A DNA stretch of 64,000 nt from Superficieibacter electus. GTDB taxonomy: Bacteria > Pseudomonadota > Gammaproteobacteria > Enterobacterales > Enterobacteriaceae. Under the pieces are notes generated by a model, which searched no databases, was not told where the DNA came from, and saw nothing but the letters and a program-made list of their open reading frames with translations. This document shows, piece after piece, positions 18,506 to 29,305 of this stretch; the stretch's first letter is position 1, and each line of letters opens with the position of its first letter. The DNA lies in the NCBI RefSeq assembly GCF_002915575.1, contig NZ_PQGD01000010.1, positions 124,001-188,000 on the forward strand, in the 5' to 3' direction. The translations under genes were made by a program, and so were the position numbers.

Positions 18506-21184
18506 TTACAGGGGATTAAATGTCAGGTATTCAAAATGATAATGCCCCGAGCCGGTAACGCCGCTGAAGACATGGTTATTAATGTCAAAATTAACGCCAT
18601 CATCCGCCATGACGCTGTCCACATCCAGCAACGTAACCGTTGCCTGAGTATTCGCGGGTATTTCAACATCCATCGTGACATGGGATAACCCGTTGTCTGC
18701 CGGGGCGACTTTCCAGCCAACCTTAATATCCCCATACAGCGAATGGTAACGCGCGTTCAACCATTCCAGTCCACCGCCAATAATCGGTTTAATGCGGATA
18801 TGTTTGAAGCCAGGTGCGGATTCATCAGTGTCAATGCCCGCAGCCGCACGATAAAGCCATTCTCCAATGGCACCATAGGCATAATGGTTAAAGGAGTTCA
18901 TATCGGGACTCCACATAGAGCCGTCCGGTTTGATGCCGTCCCAGTGCTCCCAGATGGTAGTGGCACCGGCTTTAACCTGATAGAGCCAGGAGGGGAAATC
19001 ATCTTTTAACAGCAGTTGCCAGGCTTCTTTCGCATGGCCATTCTGGCTCAGGGCATGACAAAAATAAGGCGTTCCGACAAAGCCGGTCACCAGATGCCCG
19101 TCGTGCTCAGCGAGCAATTCCAGTAAGGTATTGACGGTGCGTTCCCGGAAAGCCTCCGGCACAAGGTTAAAGTAGAGCGCCAGAATGTGGGCGGTCTGCG
19201 TGCGGGCGGCAAGACGGCCGGTGGGGGTAAAAAACTCCTGCTGGAAGCTGTGTACAATGCTCTCGTATAGCGCAAAATATTCCTGATAGTCTGCCTCGTT
19301 ACCCAGTACTTTTGCCGCTTTAGAAAACAGTAACGTAGACCAGGCGTAATACGCCATGCAGGTTAATTCATTTGGCGTGGCACCAAAGTAGCTGCCCTCC
19401 TTCGCATCCAGCGCCACCCAGTCACCAAACTGGAGCTTATAGCGCCAGTGGTTATTCACAGAGTGGTTACGCATAAAATTAATCCAGCCTTTCATACTGG
19501 CATACTGGTTACGCAAGGTTGCCGTATCGCCATACATCAGGTACATCGTCCAGGGATTGATGACGGCAGCATCGGCCCAGGCGGCAGCAGAGTGGGTGTT
19601 ACCATTAGCAAGAAAACGATCTTCATCGCATCTGTTTGTGAGAATATCCGGAACAACATGGGGAACCCCACCCTCTGCCGTCTGATCGTAGCGGAGGTCG
19701 GTCAGCCATTTCGCGAAGAAATTACGCGTCTGCATCAGATAGCTGGCGGTACGGCAAAAAATTTGTGCATCCCCCGTCCAGCCAAGACGCTCGTCACGCT
19801 GGGGACAATCAGTAGGGACATCGACAAAATTCCCCTTTAGACCCCACAGGATATTGTGATGAAGCTGATTCAGATCCGGGTTAGAACACGCAAAGTCGCT
19901 GGTGGGCTGCATTTGCGAGTGAACAACTACCGCCATGAGGCAATGGATGTCGAACGTTCCCGGCCACGACTCCACTTTCACATAGCGAAATCCCTGGAAC
20001 GTAAAATTGGGCTGATAATGTTCTTCCTTACCGCCTTGCAATGTATATTCGATACGCTGTTTTGCGGTACGAAGGTTATCCAGATAGACATTGCCGTCAG
20101 CGTCAAGAACTTCAAAATGTCGCAGCACGACCTTGTCACCAGCGTGGCCCTTGACGGAGAAAGACACCCAGCCGGTCAGGTTCTGTCCAAAATCAACCAC
20201 TGTATCACCCTGCGGCGTTGTCACAACGGCGACGGGTGCAATGGTTTCAATCTGCTGGACTGTGGCTGAACCCTGGGGACATAAAACCGCTTTATTGGCA
20301 TCAATCAAGCTGACCGGACGCCAGGGACTATCATCAAAACCCGCTGTATTCCACCCAGCCTGTTCCCGTTGCGCATCATAGATTTCGCCATCATAGATTT
20401 CAGAGAACAGCACCGGCGAGTCTGAAGCGCACCATTGATCGTCGCTGACGAGGACCTCCTGATGACCATCCTTATAATTGATAACCATCTGGCAAATAAA
20501 GGCCGTCCTGTCGCCATAGTAATGACGGTAACGGTTAAAACTCATATCACCTTTGTACCAGCCAGCGCCCAGACTCGCAGCAATAACGTTGTTACCGTTG
20601 TTGATGAATGGTGTCAGATCGTAGGTCTGATAGAGCAAATGATGATGGTAGCTCGTCCAGCCGGGTGTTAATTCATCATTACCCACTTTGCGGCCATTGC
20701 AATAAAGCTTATAGAGGCCAAGTGCACTGGCGTGTACGAACACCGAGTCAATCTCCGCCGCCCGCTCCAGGGGAAACGCTTTTCTAAGCAGGGTGCCTTT
20801 GGAAGTGTCTTTATCTTCAGGCGCTTCACCAGAAATAAATGCCGCCTGCCATTTATCCGCTGGCAAGCCGGTAATAAATACGCCAGGCAGACTCCATCCA
20901 CTGCTCTCACCCTCATTATCACTGATATTTACCCGTACATAATAACGATGGGAATGATCAAGTTCGATGCCAGTCAGGTGAATGTTCTGGGATTGTTCAC
21001 TCTGGCGGCATCCCGTATCGTGAACGATCCGGGTAAACGCCTCATCCCGGCTGACCTGTAAATGCCAGCTCTGCTGAGTGACATTTTTTTTGTCACTTTT
21101 AATCAGCCAGCCAACAACGGGAAAGTGTTCTGTGCCCTGCTGGGATTGTGCATAATCAAGCAGGATTTTTTCAATGGTTAGCAT
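18506..21184 (-). CDS. Alpha-L-rhamnosidase, GH78 family, cytoplasmic
   Basis: Inverting glycosidase releasing terminal alpha-L-rhamnose. 892 residues with GH78 layout: N-terminal beta domains, a carbohydrate-binding-like domain (SALGLYKLYCNGRKVG, about 150-170), the (alpha/alpha)6 catalytic barrel and a C-terminal beta domain. The catalytic acid region DCPQRDERLGW is at 459-469, with E465 as a candidate, and the base candidate is E746 in TTIWEHWDG. No signal peptide, so it acts on imported rhamnosides such as flavonoid glycosides or pectin fragments (substrate inferred). It starts inside the last 14 bases of the transporter gene, so the two are coupled. Confidence 0.92.
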   Translation of the reverse strand: MLTIEKILLDYAQSQQGTEHFPVVGWLIKSDKKNVTQQSWHLQVSRDEAFTRIVHDTGCRQSEQSQNIHLTGIELDHSHRYYVRVNISDNEGESSGWSLPGVFITGLPADKWQAAFISGEAPEDKDTSKGTLLRKAFPLERAAEIDSVFVHASALGLYKLYCNGRKVGNDELTPGWTSYHHHLLYQTYDLTPFINNGNNVIAASLGAGWYKGDMSFNRYRHYYGDRTAFICQMVINYKDGHQEVLVSDDQWCASDSPVLFSEIYDGEIYDAQREQAGWNTAGFDDSPWRPVSLIDANKAVLCPQGSATVQQIETIAPVAVVTTPQGDTVVDFGQNLTGWVSFSVKGHAGDKVVLRHFEVLDADGNVYLDNLRTAKQRIEYTLQGGKEEHYQPNFTFQGFRYVKVESWPGTFDIHCLMAVVVHSQMQPTSDFACSNPDLNQLHHNILWGLKGNFVDVPTDCPQRDERLGWTGDAQIFCRTASYLMQTRNFFAKWLTDLRYDQTAEGGVPHVVPDILTNRCDEDRFLANGNTHSAAAWADAAVINPWTMYLMYGDTATLRNQYASMKGWINFMRNHSVNNHWRYKLQFGDWVALDAKEGSYFGATPNELTCMAYYAWSTLLFSKAAKVLGNEADYQEYFALYESIVHSFQQEFFTPTGRLAARTQTAHILALYFNLVPEAFRERTVNTLLELLAEHDGHLVTGFVGTPYFCHALSQNGHAKEAWQLLLKDDFPSWLYQVKAGATTIWEHWDGIKPDGSMWSPDMNSFNHYAYGAIGEWLYRAAAGIDTDESAPGFKHIRIKPIIGGGLEWLNARYHSLYGDIKVGWKVAPADNGLSHVTMDVEIPANTQATVTLLDVDSVMADDGVNFDINNHVFSGVTGSGHYHFEYLTFNPL

Positions 21185-22484
21185 AATTTTGCCCCGGATT
21201 CATTTCTGTTAAAGTGGAATGATCTATCGTTGAATCTGCTACTTCAGACTCCGATTTAAATTCATTACGTTGTTTGCCATGGAAACACAGCCAGCCGGTC
21301 ACTAAGCCGATGGCAACAACCACAGCAAGAATCGTATAAAGCGCGGCAGGTCCTGCTTCCAGTAATACCGGCGTGACGAATGCCAGTATTCCGCAAAGTA
21401 AGCGGGCAATAGCGACAATTAAGCCCTGAGCAGTTGAGCGCAGCATGGTAGGGAAAGATTCTTGCGACCAGACTTTCATTATTCCTTCAAAAGCCAGCCC
21501 ATTACCTACATTGCTGAAAAGCACAAAGCAGAACCATGAAACCGGAGAAAAGTTGAATACCACCGGGGTGAGGAAGGCAATAACCAGCAGGAAGGCTCCT
21601 GCTACAAAGAAAGGCATCCTTTTAGCTGTATCCACAATACGCATAAACAACAGATTCGCCAGGATACCAAAAGGTAAAATAATAAGGCCCCACAATGAAT
21701 TTTTACTTACAGTAATGCCTACCACGTTCACCGCGACATAGGTACCAAATTGTCCACCGGTATTTGCCGCCAGATTGGTGAAAGCGTAAAAGACGCTTAA
21801 CGCAATAAACGGCCACAAATATTTACCGCGGAAAAGATCCTTAAACGAATTATTTTGCGCACGCACCGTAGCCACACCACGGCGAACTTCATCTTTTGCT
21901 GCCAGCCAGAGCGGGGACTCAGGAATAGCTAATCGCAAAAACATCAATATGGCAGCAACAATACCGACATGCATAAACATGATCTGCGCGCCCAGTGTCC
22001 CCCAGTCACCAACGACGGCTGAAACCGCCATCGCCGCACAAATGCCTGCTGTCCATAGCAAATTAGATAAGCCTATAATTTTACCTCGATTATTATCATT
22101 GGCCGCTTCGGAAATAGTGGCCAGAGACACTGGAAGATCTGCTCCGGTGGCCAGCCCCACTAAAATCGTGCCTAATGTTAACAATGGGAAATTCAGGCCA
22201 AATGACAAAAACAATGCGCCAATAATAATCATTAACATTGTTATGATGAAAACTTTTCGGCGACCAAGGCGATCGCCTAACCGCCCTCCACAAAGTGCCC
22301 CGATGGCAATGCACAGGGTGAGCACGCCTGATAAGATACCTATTTGCGCTGCGGTTATCCCTATTGTTTTTTGATAAATAACCAATGCGGTACCACTAGA
22401 GATAATAGCAGTAGAGTCAATATATGATGCCATCCCCGATACCACTCCAACGTACCATGGATTAGGTGTTTTATTAATGTGCAT
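21171..22484 (-). CDS. MFS transporter, sugar-porter-like, rhamnoside uptake candidate
   Basis: 437-residue major facilitator with 12 predicted helices. The loop 2-3 signature GGRLGDRLGRRKVF (about 63-76) and PESPLWLAAKDE in the central loop resemble sugar-porter/metabolite:proton symporters. I chose ATG 22484 (MHINKTPNPW), with AAGGA seven to eight bases upstream, rather than the longer frame starting at 22535. The gene overlaps the rhamnosidase start by 14 bases, which makes import of a rhamnose-containing glycoside the simplest role. The C-terminal tail is unusually hydrophilic. Confidence 0.87.
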   Translation of the reverse strand: MHINKTPNPWYVGVVSGMASYIDSTAIISSGTALVIYQKTIGITAAQIGILSGVLTLCIAIGALCGGRLGDRLGRRKVFIITMLMIIIGALFLSFGLNFPLLTLGTILVGLATGADLPVSLATISEAANDNNRGKIIGLSNLLWTAGICAAMAVSAVVGDWGTLGAQIMFMHVGIVAAILMFLRLAIPESPLWLAAKDEVRRGVATVRAQNNSFKDLFRGKYLWPFIALSVFYAFTNLAANTGGQFGTYVAVNVVGITVSKNSLWGLIILPFGILANLLFMRIVDTAKRMPFFVAGAFLLVIAFLTPVVFNFSPVSWFCFVLFSNVGNGLAFEGIMKVWSQESFPTMLRSTAQGLIVAIARLLCGILAFVTPVLLEAGPAALYTILAVVVAIGLVTGWLCFHGKQRNEFKSESEVADSTIDHSTLTEMNPGQNYANH

Positions 22485-22606
22485 TTTTGCAATCCTTAAT
22501 AATAATTTCCTTGTGCATAATGACAACCTTCGCATTCTGATGCCTTTGCTTTTTTGCCAGTTACTTTCATTTCATGACCAGCACTGACAATAGCTGTAGA
22601 GGCATT

Positions 22607-23464
22607 TCACATTTTCACCATTGCTAAAGGCGAACTGGCAGTTAACGCAACACGCTCTTGCGAAGGTGAAATCGAAAATATTTTACGATAGGCGTTAGAT
22701 AACTGCGCAGTGGAACTGAAACCGCAGGCTCGGGCGATGTCACCAACTAAAAAATCTGATGTCCTTAGCATTTCCTGAACCTTAATGAGTTTAAACATCA
22801 TATAAATTTTTTCAGGCGTCATACCAATATTCCTTTCGGTATAACGATGAAACGTTCGTCTCGACAGCTTGAATGAATCACATAATGCATCCCAGTCCAT
22901 TTTATATTCACAGTGTCTATAGATATAATCCAATAAGGTATTCTCGGGACAATCGTGTGTTTGTGTTACCACTTGCCTTAGAAAAATAATTAACTTGAGG
23001 AGAGCAATCTCTTTTTGTGCCTGCGCCGCTATGTCGTCTGTATTAACATCGTAATTAATAATGTCCTGAGCCAATATTATTGCTGCATCAAGATCGGTTT
23101 TGATATTTTTTGGTTGTCGATCAACAGAATACAAACTGCATAACGCCTGCATAAGCGAATCGATATTCCTGATAAACAAAAATGGCCCCGCAGGAATGAT
23201 GTCTATCACAATAATCGTCAGATTCCTCAATGCAGTAAGACAATAGCGCTGTGTCGGGTCTTTAAGGAAGAAATCACCGGGCTTTAAAAAGTGGGACTGT
23301 TCAGAGCCATTGATGAATCCATAGCCGCTATTTACAATAACTATTTCATAATGAGCATTCTGTTGGCTATAATATCTTACTAAAATATTTTTTTTAAAAA
23401 CGGTTACTGCATGTCTCGCATCCGGCAAGAGGGAAACCTCATGAATCGAACTCATGATATTCAC
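22607..23464 (-). CDS. AraC-family regulator 1 of rhamnosidase locus
   Basis: AraC/XylS-type activator of 285 residues. The N-terminal ~170 residues form a cupin-like sensor (HYEIVIVNSGYGFINGSEQS, then LKPGDFFL). The C-terminal two helix-turn-helix domain includes WDALCDSFKLSRRTFHRYTE (about 193-212) and the second helix block VGDIARACGFSSTAQLSNAYRKIF. Layout resembles RhaS/RhaR. It precedes the transporter-rhamnosidase genes in the same direction, so it is the likely activator of that unit. Codon use is AT-rich relative to the chemotaxis genes. The start may be MNIM or MSS four codons on. Confidence 0.88.
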   Translation of the reverse strand: MNIMSSIHEVSLLPDARHAVTVFKKNILVRYYSQQNAHYEIVIVNSGYGFINGSEQSHFLKPGDFFLKDPTQRYCLTALRNLTIIVIDIIPAGPFLFIRNIDSLMQALCSLYSVDRQPKNIKTDLDAAIILAQDIINYDVNTDDIAAQAQKEIALLKLIIFLRQVVTQTHDCPENTLLDYIYRHCEYKMDWDALCDSFKLSRRTFHRYTERNIGMTPEKIYMMFKLIKVQEMLRTSDFLVGDIARACGFSSTAQLSNAYRKIFSISPSQERVALTASSPLAMVKM

Positions 23465-23488
23465 CTTAATTATGTAGAAGTTATTACT

Positions 23489-24331
23489 TTAACGTTGTCG
23501 ATTACGCTCCTGTGAGGGAGGATAACTAAATTGCCTTTTGTATGATTCGGTTAATCGAGTGGCATTCTGAAAACCGCAACTGGCCGCCACTTCTTTTACA
23601 GATTTATCCGTGGTACGGAGTAATTCCTGGGCTTTTAACAAACGAAATAATAGTTGAAATCTAACCGGCGTGTAACCAGTGATTTCTTTTATAAAACGAA
23701 AAAGCGTACGCTTTGCTATACCGCATTCTTCGCTCAGCTCGCTCCAGTTGATATGCTGTAAGTAATTATGTTTCAATGAGTGGATCAGCTTTTTTCGTCT
23801 GGCATCCTCGACTTTCTCCAGCAAATTTTTTCGCGCTGCACTTTGGCACAATTGATTGATCATCATCATCACGATGCTTTCGGTGGCAAAAAAGTAAAGC
23901 GCATCATAATCATCATCATTTCTGGCATTAATGGCGTTGCTATAAGCGACGATCTGAGCAACCTCTTCTGTAGACAAGCACGCTGCATGCACTTTATCCT
24001 GCCGGCTATCGCCACATAAATAACGTAGCAATACATCAAGGTTAGTAATATATTGAAAATTACGTTCGCGACGAATCAGAAGGTTGATAACCGACAAGTG
24101 ATTGGTAGACAGATAACTATGAGTATCATTAAATGTGACAAAAAAGAAATCTCCCTGATAGATAAACTCAACACTATCATTAATAATATGAAAACCACTG
24201 CCAGCAACAACAATCACCAGCTCATCAAACTCATGCCCATGAACCTCTTCCATTTGCTGATTATTGAGGATAAACAGGCAAAAGGCATGTTGTTCAGAAA
24301 GAAAGAATTCATTGCTGCGCAGAATTTTCAT
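23489..24331 (-). CDS. AraC-family regulator 2 (RhaR-like) of rhamnosidase locus
   Basis: Second AraC-type regulator, 280 residues, starting 24 bases upstream of the first gene of the pair. The cupin sensor has HGHEFDELVIVVAGSG near 31-46. HTH1 is INWSELSEECGIAKRTLFRF (about 195-214) and HTH2 is VKEVAASCGFQNATRLTESY. The tandem arrangement is like rhaS-rhaR, in which RhaR responds to L-rhamnose and drives rhaSR while RhaS drives catabolic genes; a similar cascade here is an inference. The N-terminal sensors of the two proteins differ strongly, so they may read different ligands. Confidence 0.88.
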   Translation of the reverse strand: MKILRSNEFFLSEQHAFCLFILNNQQMEEVHGHEFDELVIVVAGSGFHIINDSVEFIYQGDFFFVTFNDTHSYLSTNHLSVINLLIRRERNFQYITNLDVLLRYLCGDSRQDKVHAACLSTEEVAQIVAYSNAINARNDDDYDALYFFATESIVMMMINQLCQSAARKNLLEKVEDARRKKLIHSLKHNYLQHINWSELSEECGIAKRTLFRFIKEITGYTPVRFQLLFRLLKAQELLRTTDKSVKEVAASCGFQNATRLTESYKRQFSYPPSQERNRQR

Positions 24332-24536
24332 TTCACCCTCATTTGTAACAACAGGTAAAAATAAAATATCACTCCTCGCCGTTACGTAAACGCCGTAAGA
24401 ATAAAGCAGTACCGGGAATCAGTTTATTGGCTTATTTAACCGTAATAATTATGACAAGTCTATGGGGTGAAATGGCACTGAGGCGTAAGACAACGTGATT
24501 AAGTCATCATTTTTGGCACAATCACGCGATAAGAAG

Positions 24537-24566
24537 AAAAATGCGCCACCACAGCGGGCAGCGCAT
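24537..24566 (-). terminator. cheZ (meche operon) terminator
   Basis: ATGCGC (24541-24546) pairs with GCGCAT (24561-24566), preceded by AAAAA (24537-24541), which is a U-tail on the minus strand. It lies 4 bases after the cheZ stop and marks the upstream border of the rhamnosidase insertion. Confidence 0.7.
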
Positions 24567-24570
24567 GACA

Positions 24571-25212
24571 TCAAAAACCTAAGCTGTCCAGCAGATCGTC
24601 AACCTGATCCTGGCTGGCGACCACACCAACTTTCGAGGCGTCAACCTGCGGGCCATTTAGCAGACTTTCGTTTTCACGTTTTGCCCGCGCGCCCGGTTCC
24701 GGCATGTTTTCCAGCAGTACCATCAATAACTGGCGTTCGATTTCCTGGATAACGTCCATCATGCGTTTGATCACCTGGCCGGTGAGATCCTGAAAATCCT
24801 GAGCCATCATGATTTCCAGCAGTTGGGCGTTGGTGAAGCTGGTGTGTCCCGGGACGTCAGCCAGATAGCTACGGGTGTCACTGACCAGTTCACGGGCGTC
24901 CGCCAGTTCAATCGGGTTTTCAAACCACTGATCCCAGCGGCCGGAAAGCGCTTTGGCCTGGCTTTCCAGCTGGTTCTGGTGCGGCTGGGAAAGTTCCACA
25001 CAGTTAAGCGCCCGTTCTGCGGCTTGCGCCGTCATCTGAACCACATAATCAAGACGGTCGCGGGCATCGGGGATCGCTTCCGCCGCTTCAGCGATAGCCT
25101 GATCCAGACCAAGTTCGCGCAGACTGTCTCGCAACATGCGGGTCAAACTACCGATGCGGGCAATAATATCCCCGGCTGAATGTTCTTCAGCAAGATTAAA
25201 AGATTGCATCAT
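24571..25212 (-). CDS. cheZ: CheZ, CheY-phosphate phosphatase
   Basis: Dephosphorylates CheY-P and so ends tumbling signals; it binds at receptor arrays through CheA-short. 213 residues, one fewer than E. coli. The long helical hairpin carries the catalytic motif [16 protein letters not shown] (D142 and Q146 equivalent to E. coli D143 and Q147). The C-terminal CheY-binding helix [13 protein letters not shown] is intact after a flexible linker. Last gene of the tap-cheRBYZ unit, 9 bases after cheY. Confidence 0.96.
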   Translation of the reverse strand: MMQSFNLAEEHSAGDIIARIGSLTRMLRDSLRELGLDQAIAEAAEAIPDARDRLDYVVQMTAQAAERALNCVELSQPHQNQLESQAKALSGRWDQWFENPIELADARELVSDTRSYLADVPGHTSFTNAQLLEIMMAQDFQDLTGQVIKRMMDVIQEIERQLLMVLLENMPEPGARAKRENESLLNGPQVDASKVGVVASQDQVDDLLDSLGF

Positions 25213-25221
25213 AACCCTTCC

Positions 25222-25617
<396 letters not shown>

Positions 25618-25628
25618 TTACTCCTGGT

Positions 25629-26678
25629 TCAAATACGTATTGCCTGTCCGGCACTGATTTTCGCCAGCATCTGCTGGCTTATCTGACTAAGATCGACCAC
25701 TTCGCTTACGCCACCGCTATTGATGGCTTCACGCGGCATGCCGAACACCACACAACTTGCTTCGTTCTGCGCAATGGTCCAGGCACCCGCCTGGTGCATT
25801 GCCAGCATTCCGGCGGCACCATCGTTGCCCATCCCCGTCAGGATCACTCCCACGGCGTTGCGCCCCGCATGTTTTGCCACGGAATGAAACAATACATCGA
25901 CTGAAGGACGGTGCCGGTTAACCGGCGGCCCGTCATGAATTTTGATTTGATAGTTGGCCCCGCTACGCGCCAGCTCCATATGCTTATCCCCAGGCGCAAT
26001 GTATGCATGGCCCGGTAACACACGTTCGCCGTCCTCGGCTTCTTTCACGCTGATCTGGCACAGTTTATTCAGACGTTCGGCGAAAGAACGGGTGAAGCCC
26101 GGCGGCATATGCTGGGTGATCAATACTGCCGGGCTGGAGAGCGGCAGCGGCTGGAGCACGTGACGTATCGCCTCGGTGCCACCAGTAGAGGCCCCAATGA
26201 CCATCAATTTTTCTGAGCTGAGTAGCGGTCCGGTTTTCAGGGTCACAGAGGCTGGAACCGGTTTATGAGCCGTCAATTTAGCGCGGGAAGCGGTACGCAC
26301 TTTTTCGGCAATCATTTCGCTGTAGGCCAGCATGCCTTCGCGAATGCCTAACTGCGGTTTGGTGACAAAATCGATGGCCCCCAACTCCAGCGCACGCAAT
26401 GTGACCTCTGAACCTTTACCCGTCAGTGACGAGACCATCACCACCGGCATTGGGCGAAGCCGCATCAGTTTTTCCAGAAAATCCAGCCCGTCCATGCGCG
26501 GCATTTCGACATCCAGCGTCAGCACATCGGGGTTGTATTTCTTGATGAGATCGCGCGCAACCAGCGGATCGGGAGCGGTAGCCACCATCTCCATGTCGTT
26601 GTGGCTGTTGATGATTTCCGTCATGATTTGGCGCATTAAAGCCGAATCATCTACCGAGAGCACCCTGATCTTGCTCAT
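25629..26678 (-). CDS. cheB: CheB, receptor methylesterase/glutamine deamidase
   Basis: Removes methyl groups from chemoreceptors for adaptation and deamidates their Gln residues. 349 residues, the E. coli length. N-terminal receiver domain has D56 ([12 protein letters not shown]) and the 'DDSALMR' acidic pair at 10-11. After a linker, the methylesterase domain shows the nucleophile motif [10 protein letters not shown] and [10 protein letters not shown] near the active-site Asp. The start overlaps the cheR end by four bases. Confidence 0.97.
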   Translation of the reverse strand: MSKIRVLSVDDSALMRQIMTEIINSHNDMEMVATAPDPLVARDLIKKYNPDVLTLDVEMPRMDGLDFLEKLMRLRPMPVVMVSSLTGKGSEVTLRALELGAIDFVTKPQLGIREGMLAYSEMIAEKVRTASRAKLTAHKPVPASVTLKTGPLLSSEKLMVIGASTGGTEAIRHVLQPLPLSSPAVLITQHMPPGFTRSFAERLNKLCQISVKEAEDGERVLPGHAYIAPGDKHMELARSGANYQIKIHDGPPVNRHRPSVDVLFHSVAKHAGRNAVGVILTGMGNDGAAGMLAMHQAGAWTIAQNEASCVVFGMPREAINSGGVSEVVDLSQISQQMLAKISAGQAIRI

Positions 26679-27541
26679 GCTTTTTCCTTATTCAGCGCGT
26701 AAACCGTCTGCCCGCGCAGCGTAAAATCACGCACGAGATGGCTGAAGTTCTCTGAATGCCCGGCAAACAGTAGCCCGTCGGGTTTGAGCAGCGGTACGAA
26801 GCGGCGCAAAATATCCTGCTGCGTCGTTTTATCAAAATAAATCATTACGTTGCGGCAAAAAATGGCATCAAATGGTCCTTGTACGCTGTACTGTTTATCA
26901 AGCAGATTCAGCGGTGAAAACTCAACGTAATTCGCCAGTTCCTGCCGCACCCTTACCAGCCCGGAATGCGGCCCGGTGCCGCGCATGAAGTAGCGCTGAA
27001 GCTGCTGCGGCGACAGGGTTTTTAACTCTTCCTGGCGGTAAATCCCTTCCTGCGCTTTACGCAACACTTCAGTGTCAATATCGCTGCCGTAGACTTTCCA
27101 GCGTCCCGGCGCGGTGCCCAGCGTGTCGGCAAGGGTGATCGCCAGTGAGTAAGGTTCTTCACCGGTCGACGCCGCCGCGCTCCAGACCCGGTATTCTCCC
27201 TGACGTTTGCGGGCATGCTCTGCCAGCACCGGGAAGTGATGGCCTTCACGGAAGAACGCCGTCAGGTTAGTGGTCAGCGAGTTTATAAATGCCTGCCACT
27301 CGGCACTGTTTGGGTTCGCTTCCAGCATGCCGAGATAATGGCCAAAGTCCTCCAGCCCGAGGGTGCGTAAACGGCGCACCAGACGGTTGTAGACCATGTC
27401 ACGTTTGTGGTCCGCCAGCACGATCCCTGCGCGCTGGTATATCAACTGACATATCCGACGAAAATGCGTGTCGGACAGCGCGAGGCGCTGCGTCATCTGC
27501 ATAAGTAAAGACGTTTGCCCGGCGGGCAGCGATGATGTCAT
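26675..27541 (-). CDS. cheR: CheR, chemoreceptor methyltransferase
   Basis: SAM-dependent methyltransferase that methylates receptor glutamates. 288 residues (E. coli 286). The N-terminal helical domain contains the receptor-binding basic helix, followed by the Rossmann domain with [16 protein letters not shown] (SAM motif I, about 130-145) and [11 protein letters not shown]. In E. coli CheR docks on the NWETF pentapeptide of Tar and Tsr; the receptor gene next to it here (tap) lacks that tail. It starts 19 bases after tap. Confidence 0.97.
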   Translation of the reverse strand: MTSSLPAGQTSLLMQMTQRLALSDTHFRRICQLIYQRAGIVLADHKRDMVYNRLVRRLRTLGLEDFGHYLGMLEANPNSAEWQAFINSLTTNLTAFFREGHHFPVLAEHARKRQGEYRVWSAAASTGEEPYSLAITLADTLGTAPGRWKVYGSDIDTEVLRKAQEGIYRQEELKTLSPQQLQRYFMRGTGPHSGLVRVRQELANYVEFSPLNLLDKQYSVQGPFDAIFCRNVMIYFDKTTQQDILRRFVPLLKPDGLLFAGHSENFSHLVRDFTLRGQTVYALNKEKA

Positions 27542-27560
27542 AGCGCCTTCTCAGTTACCT

Positions 27561-29162
27561 TCAGGAGATCTCTGACGCCACCACGGGCGGCGTCCGTACT
27601 TCTTGCGTTGCAGGTTGCTCTTCAAGCTGAAAACGGGAGACCAGCGCGGTTAAATGATTCGCCTGGCTGGTTAATTCGCTGGTGGCGGCTGCGCCCTCTT
27701 CGACCAGCGCGGCGTTCTGCTGCGTCACCTGATCCATCTGGCTGACGGCGGTCGCCACCTGTTCAATGCCTCGACGTTGTTCATCCGAGGCCGAGGCAAT
27801 TTCGCCCATGATATCGTTCACCTGGGTGACGGAACGGACGATTTCACTCAGGGTTTTGGCGGCGGTGCCCGCCTGGGACGATCCGTCCTGAACGCGTGAG
27901 ACCGACTCTTCAATCAGAGTTTTGATCTCCTTCGCCGCCTGGGCGCTACGGCTGGCGAGATTACGTACTTCGCCCGCTACCACGGCAAAGCCGCGCCCCT
28001 GCTCACCCGCGCGGGCGGCTTCCACCGCTGCGTTAAGCGCGAGGATATTGGTCTGGAACGCGATGCCGTCGATAACGCTAATAATGTCGCCAATTTTCTG
28101 CGAGCTGGCTTCGATATCGCGCATGGTGTCGGCAACGTGCGAGGCCTGTTCGCCACCTTTTCGGGCAGTGTCTGCTGCGCTGCGCGCCAGACCGGATGCC
28201 TGACGGGCATTGTCGGCGTTCTGGCCGACCGTGGCGGTCAGTTGCTCCATGCTGGCAGCGGTTTCTGCCAGCGATGCCGCCTGTTGTTCCGTACGCGAGG
28301 AAAGATCGTTATTGCCCTCGGCGATTTCAGAGATACCGGTATGCATGGCAAAACTGCCCTGGCGCACTTCGCTTACTGTTGTGCGCAGCGCCGTTTGCAT
28401 CGCCTTCAGGCTGGCAAAAATAGCCGAGATTTCATTTTTACCGTACACCGCAACAGGACGGGCAAGGTTGCCACCGGCTATGCTGTCAAAGTGGCTGGAA
28501 ATGATTGCCAGCGGCTGAACGATCATTCTGCGCGACCAGAACAGCGAGGCGGTGGTTAGCAGGCCGGCAATAATAATCATCGCGATAAAAATCGCGGCCG
28601 ACATATGGTAATTATTTTCACTACCCTGACGCGCCTTTCCTACCAGTTCGTCGATGTGTGATTGCCAGGCGGTAAAGTTTTTATCAAACGCCTGCTGGGA
28701 TTGTTCAACCGGCGCACTCATAAAATCAGATAGCTGGTTGCTTTCGAGCCAGGTGGCCTGATGCTCCAGATCGTTGCGCCAGGCACCGTAGCTTTTTTTG
28801 GTTTCTGCTTGCAGCGCCTTGCCGGTTTCCGTCACCGCTGGCAGCGCCAGCACGTCTGCAATATAGGTGTCTGCCTGTTTCATGCTGGCGCGTGCGCGGG
28901 CCATCAGCGCTTTGATCTCGTCCGGCGGATAGCTTAATGCCGTCAGCGTTCCGGCTTTGTTAAGGGCATTACTGGCCTGAAGCATTACCGCCCGGCTTTG
29001 CATCAGCAGCGTGCGCTGATGGTTACTGCGCTGAATCTGGTTGACGTTCTGCACGCCATCGCGAAAGGCCCAGAAGGAAAGGCCATTGCTTCCCACCTGT
29101 AGCACACCACAGAGGACGAGGATCAAGAATAAGGTGGTCGAGATACGAATACGATTAAACAT
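27561..29162 (-). CDS. tap: Tap, dipeptide methyl-accepting chemotaxis protein
   Basis: 533-residue chemoreceptor, identified as Tap because its N-terminus ([27 protein letters not shown]) and [18 protein letters not shown] match E. coli Tap rather than Tar or Tsr. Tap signals dipeptides through the periplasmic DppA protein. Layout: TM1 (~7-28), periplasmic four-helix domain, TM2 (~190-212), HAMP and the conserved signalling tip [20 protein letters not shown]. It ends VVASEIS with no NWETF pentapeptide, as in E. coli Tap. I use ATG 29162, not the 12-codon longer frame. No tar lies beside it. Confidence 0.94.
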   Translation of the reverse strand: MFNRIRISTTLFLILVLCGVLQVGSNGLSFWAFRDGVQNVNQIQRSNHQRTLLMQSRAVMLQASNALNKAGTLTALSYPPDEIKALMARARASMKQADTYIADVLALPAVTETGKALQAETKKSYGAWRNDLEHQATWLESNQLSDFMSAPVEQSQQAFDKNFTAWQSHIDELVGKARQGSENNYHMSAAIFIAMIIIAGLLTTASLFWSRRMIVQPLAIISSHFDSIAGGNLARPVAVYGKNEISAIFASLKAMQTALRTTVSEVRQGSFAMHTGISEIAEGNNDLSSRTEQQAASLAETAASMEQLTATVGQNADNARQASGLARSAADTARKGGEQASHVADTMRDIEASSQKIGDIISVIDGIAFQTNILALNAAVEAARAGEQGRGFAVVAGEVRNLASRSAQAAKEIKTLIEESVSRVQDGSSQAGTAAKTLSEIVRSVTQVNDIMGEIASASDEQRRGIEQVATAVSQMDQVTQQNAALVEEGAAATSELTSQANHLTALVSRFQLEEQPATQEVRTPPVVASEIS

Positions 29163-29305
29163 CAACGCTCCCATTACGCGGCAAGCCGCCGCCATCACAA
29201 AAAGTAAAAGAGTTCCTGGTTATTATCCGCACCGGCAATTGCCGGAGATGAATGCTGTACTGCCACCGCGTCGGGCATCACTTTCCCAATGACTTGTTAT
29301 CGAGG

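Noticed and set aside
24494-24526. Inverted repeat CGTGATT...AATCACG downstream of cheZ
   Set aside because: Arms of 7 bases with a 19-base spacer, located after the cheZ terminator and upstream of the AraC gene; CRP- or FNR-like only on one side, so no specific call.
29232-29245. 14-bp palindrome CCGGCAATTGCCGG in the tap leader
   Set aside because: Too short, with no loop, tail or partner; such palindromes are expected by chance in GC-rich DNA of this size.
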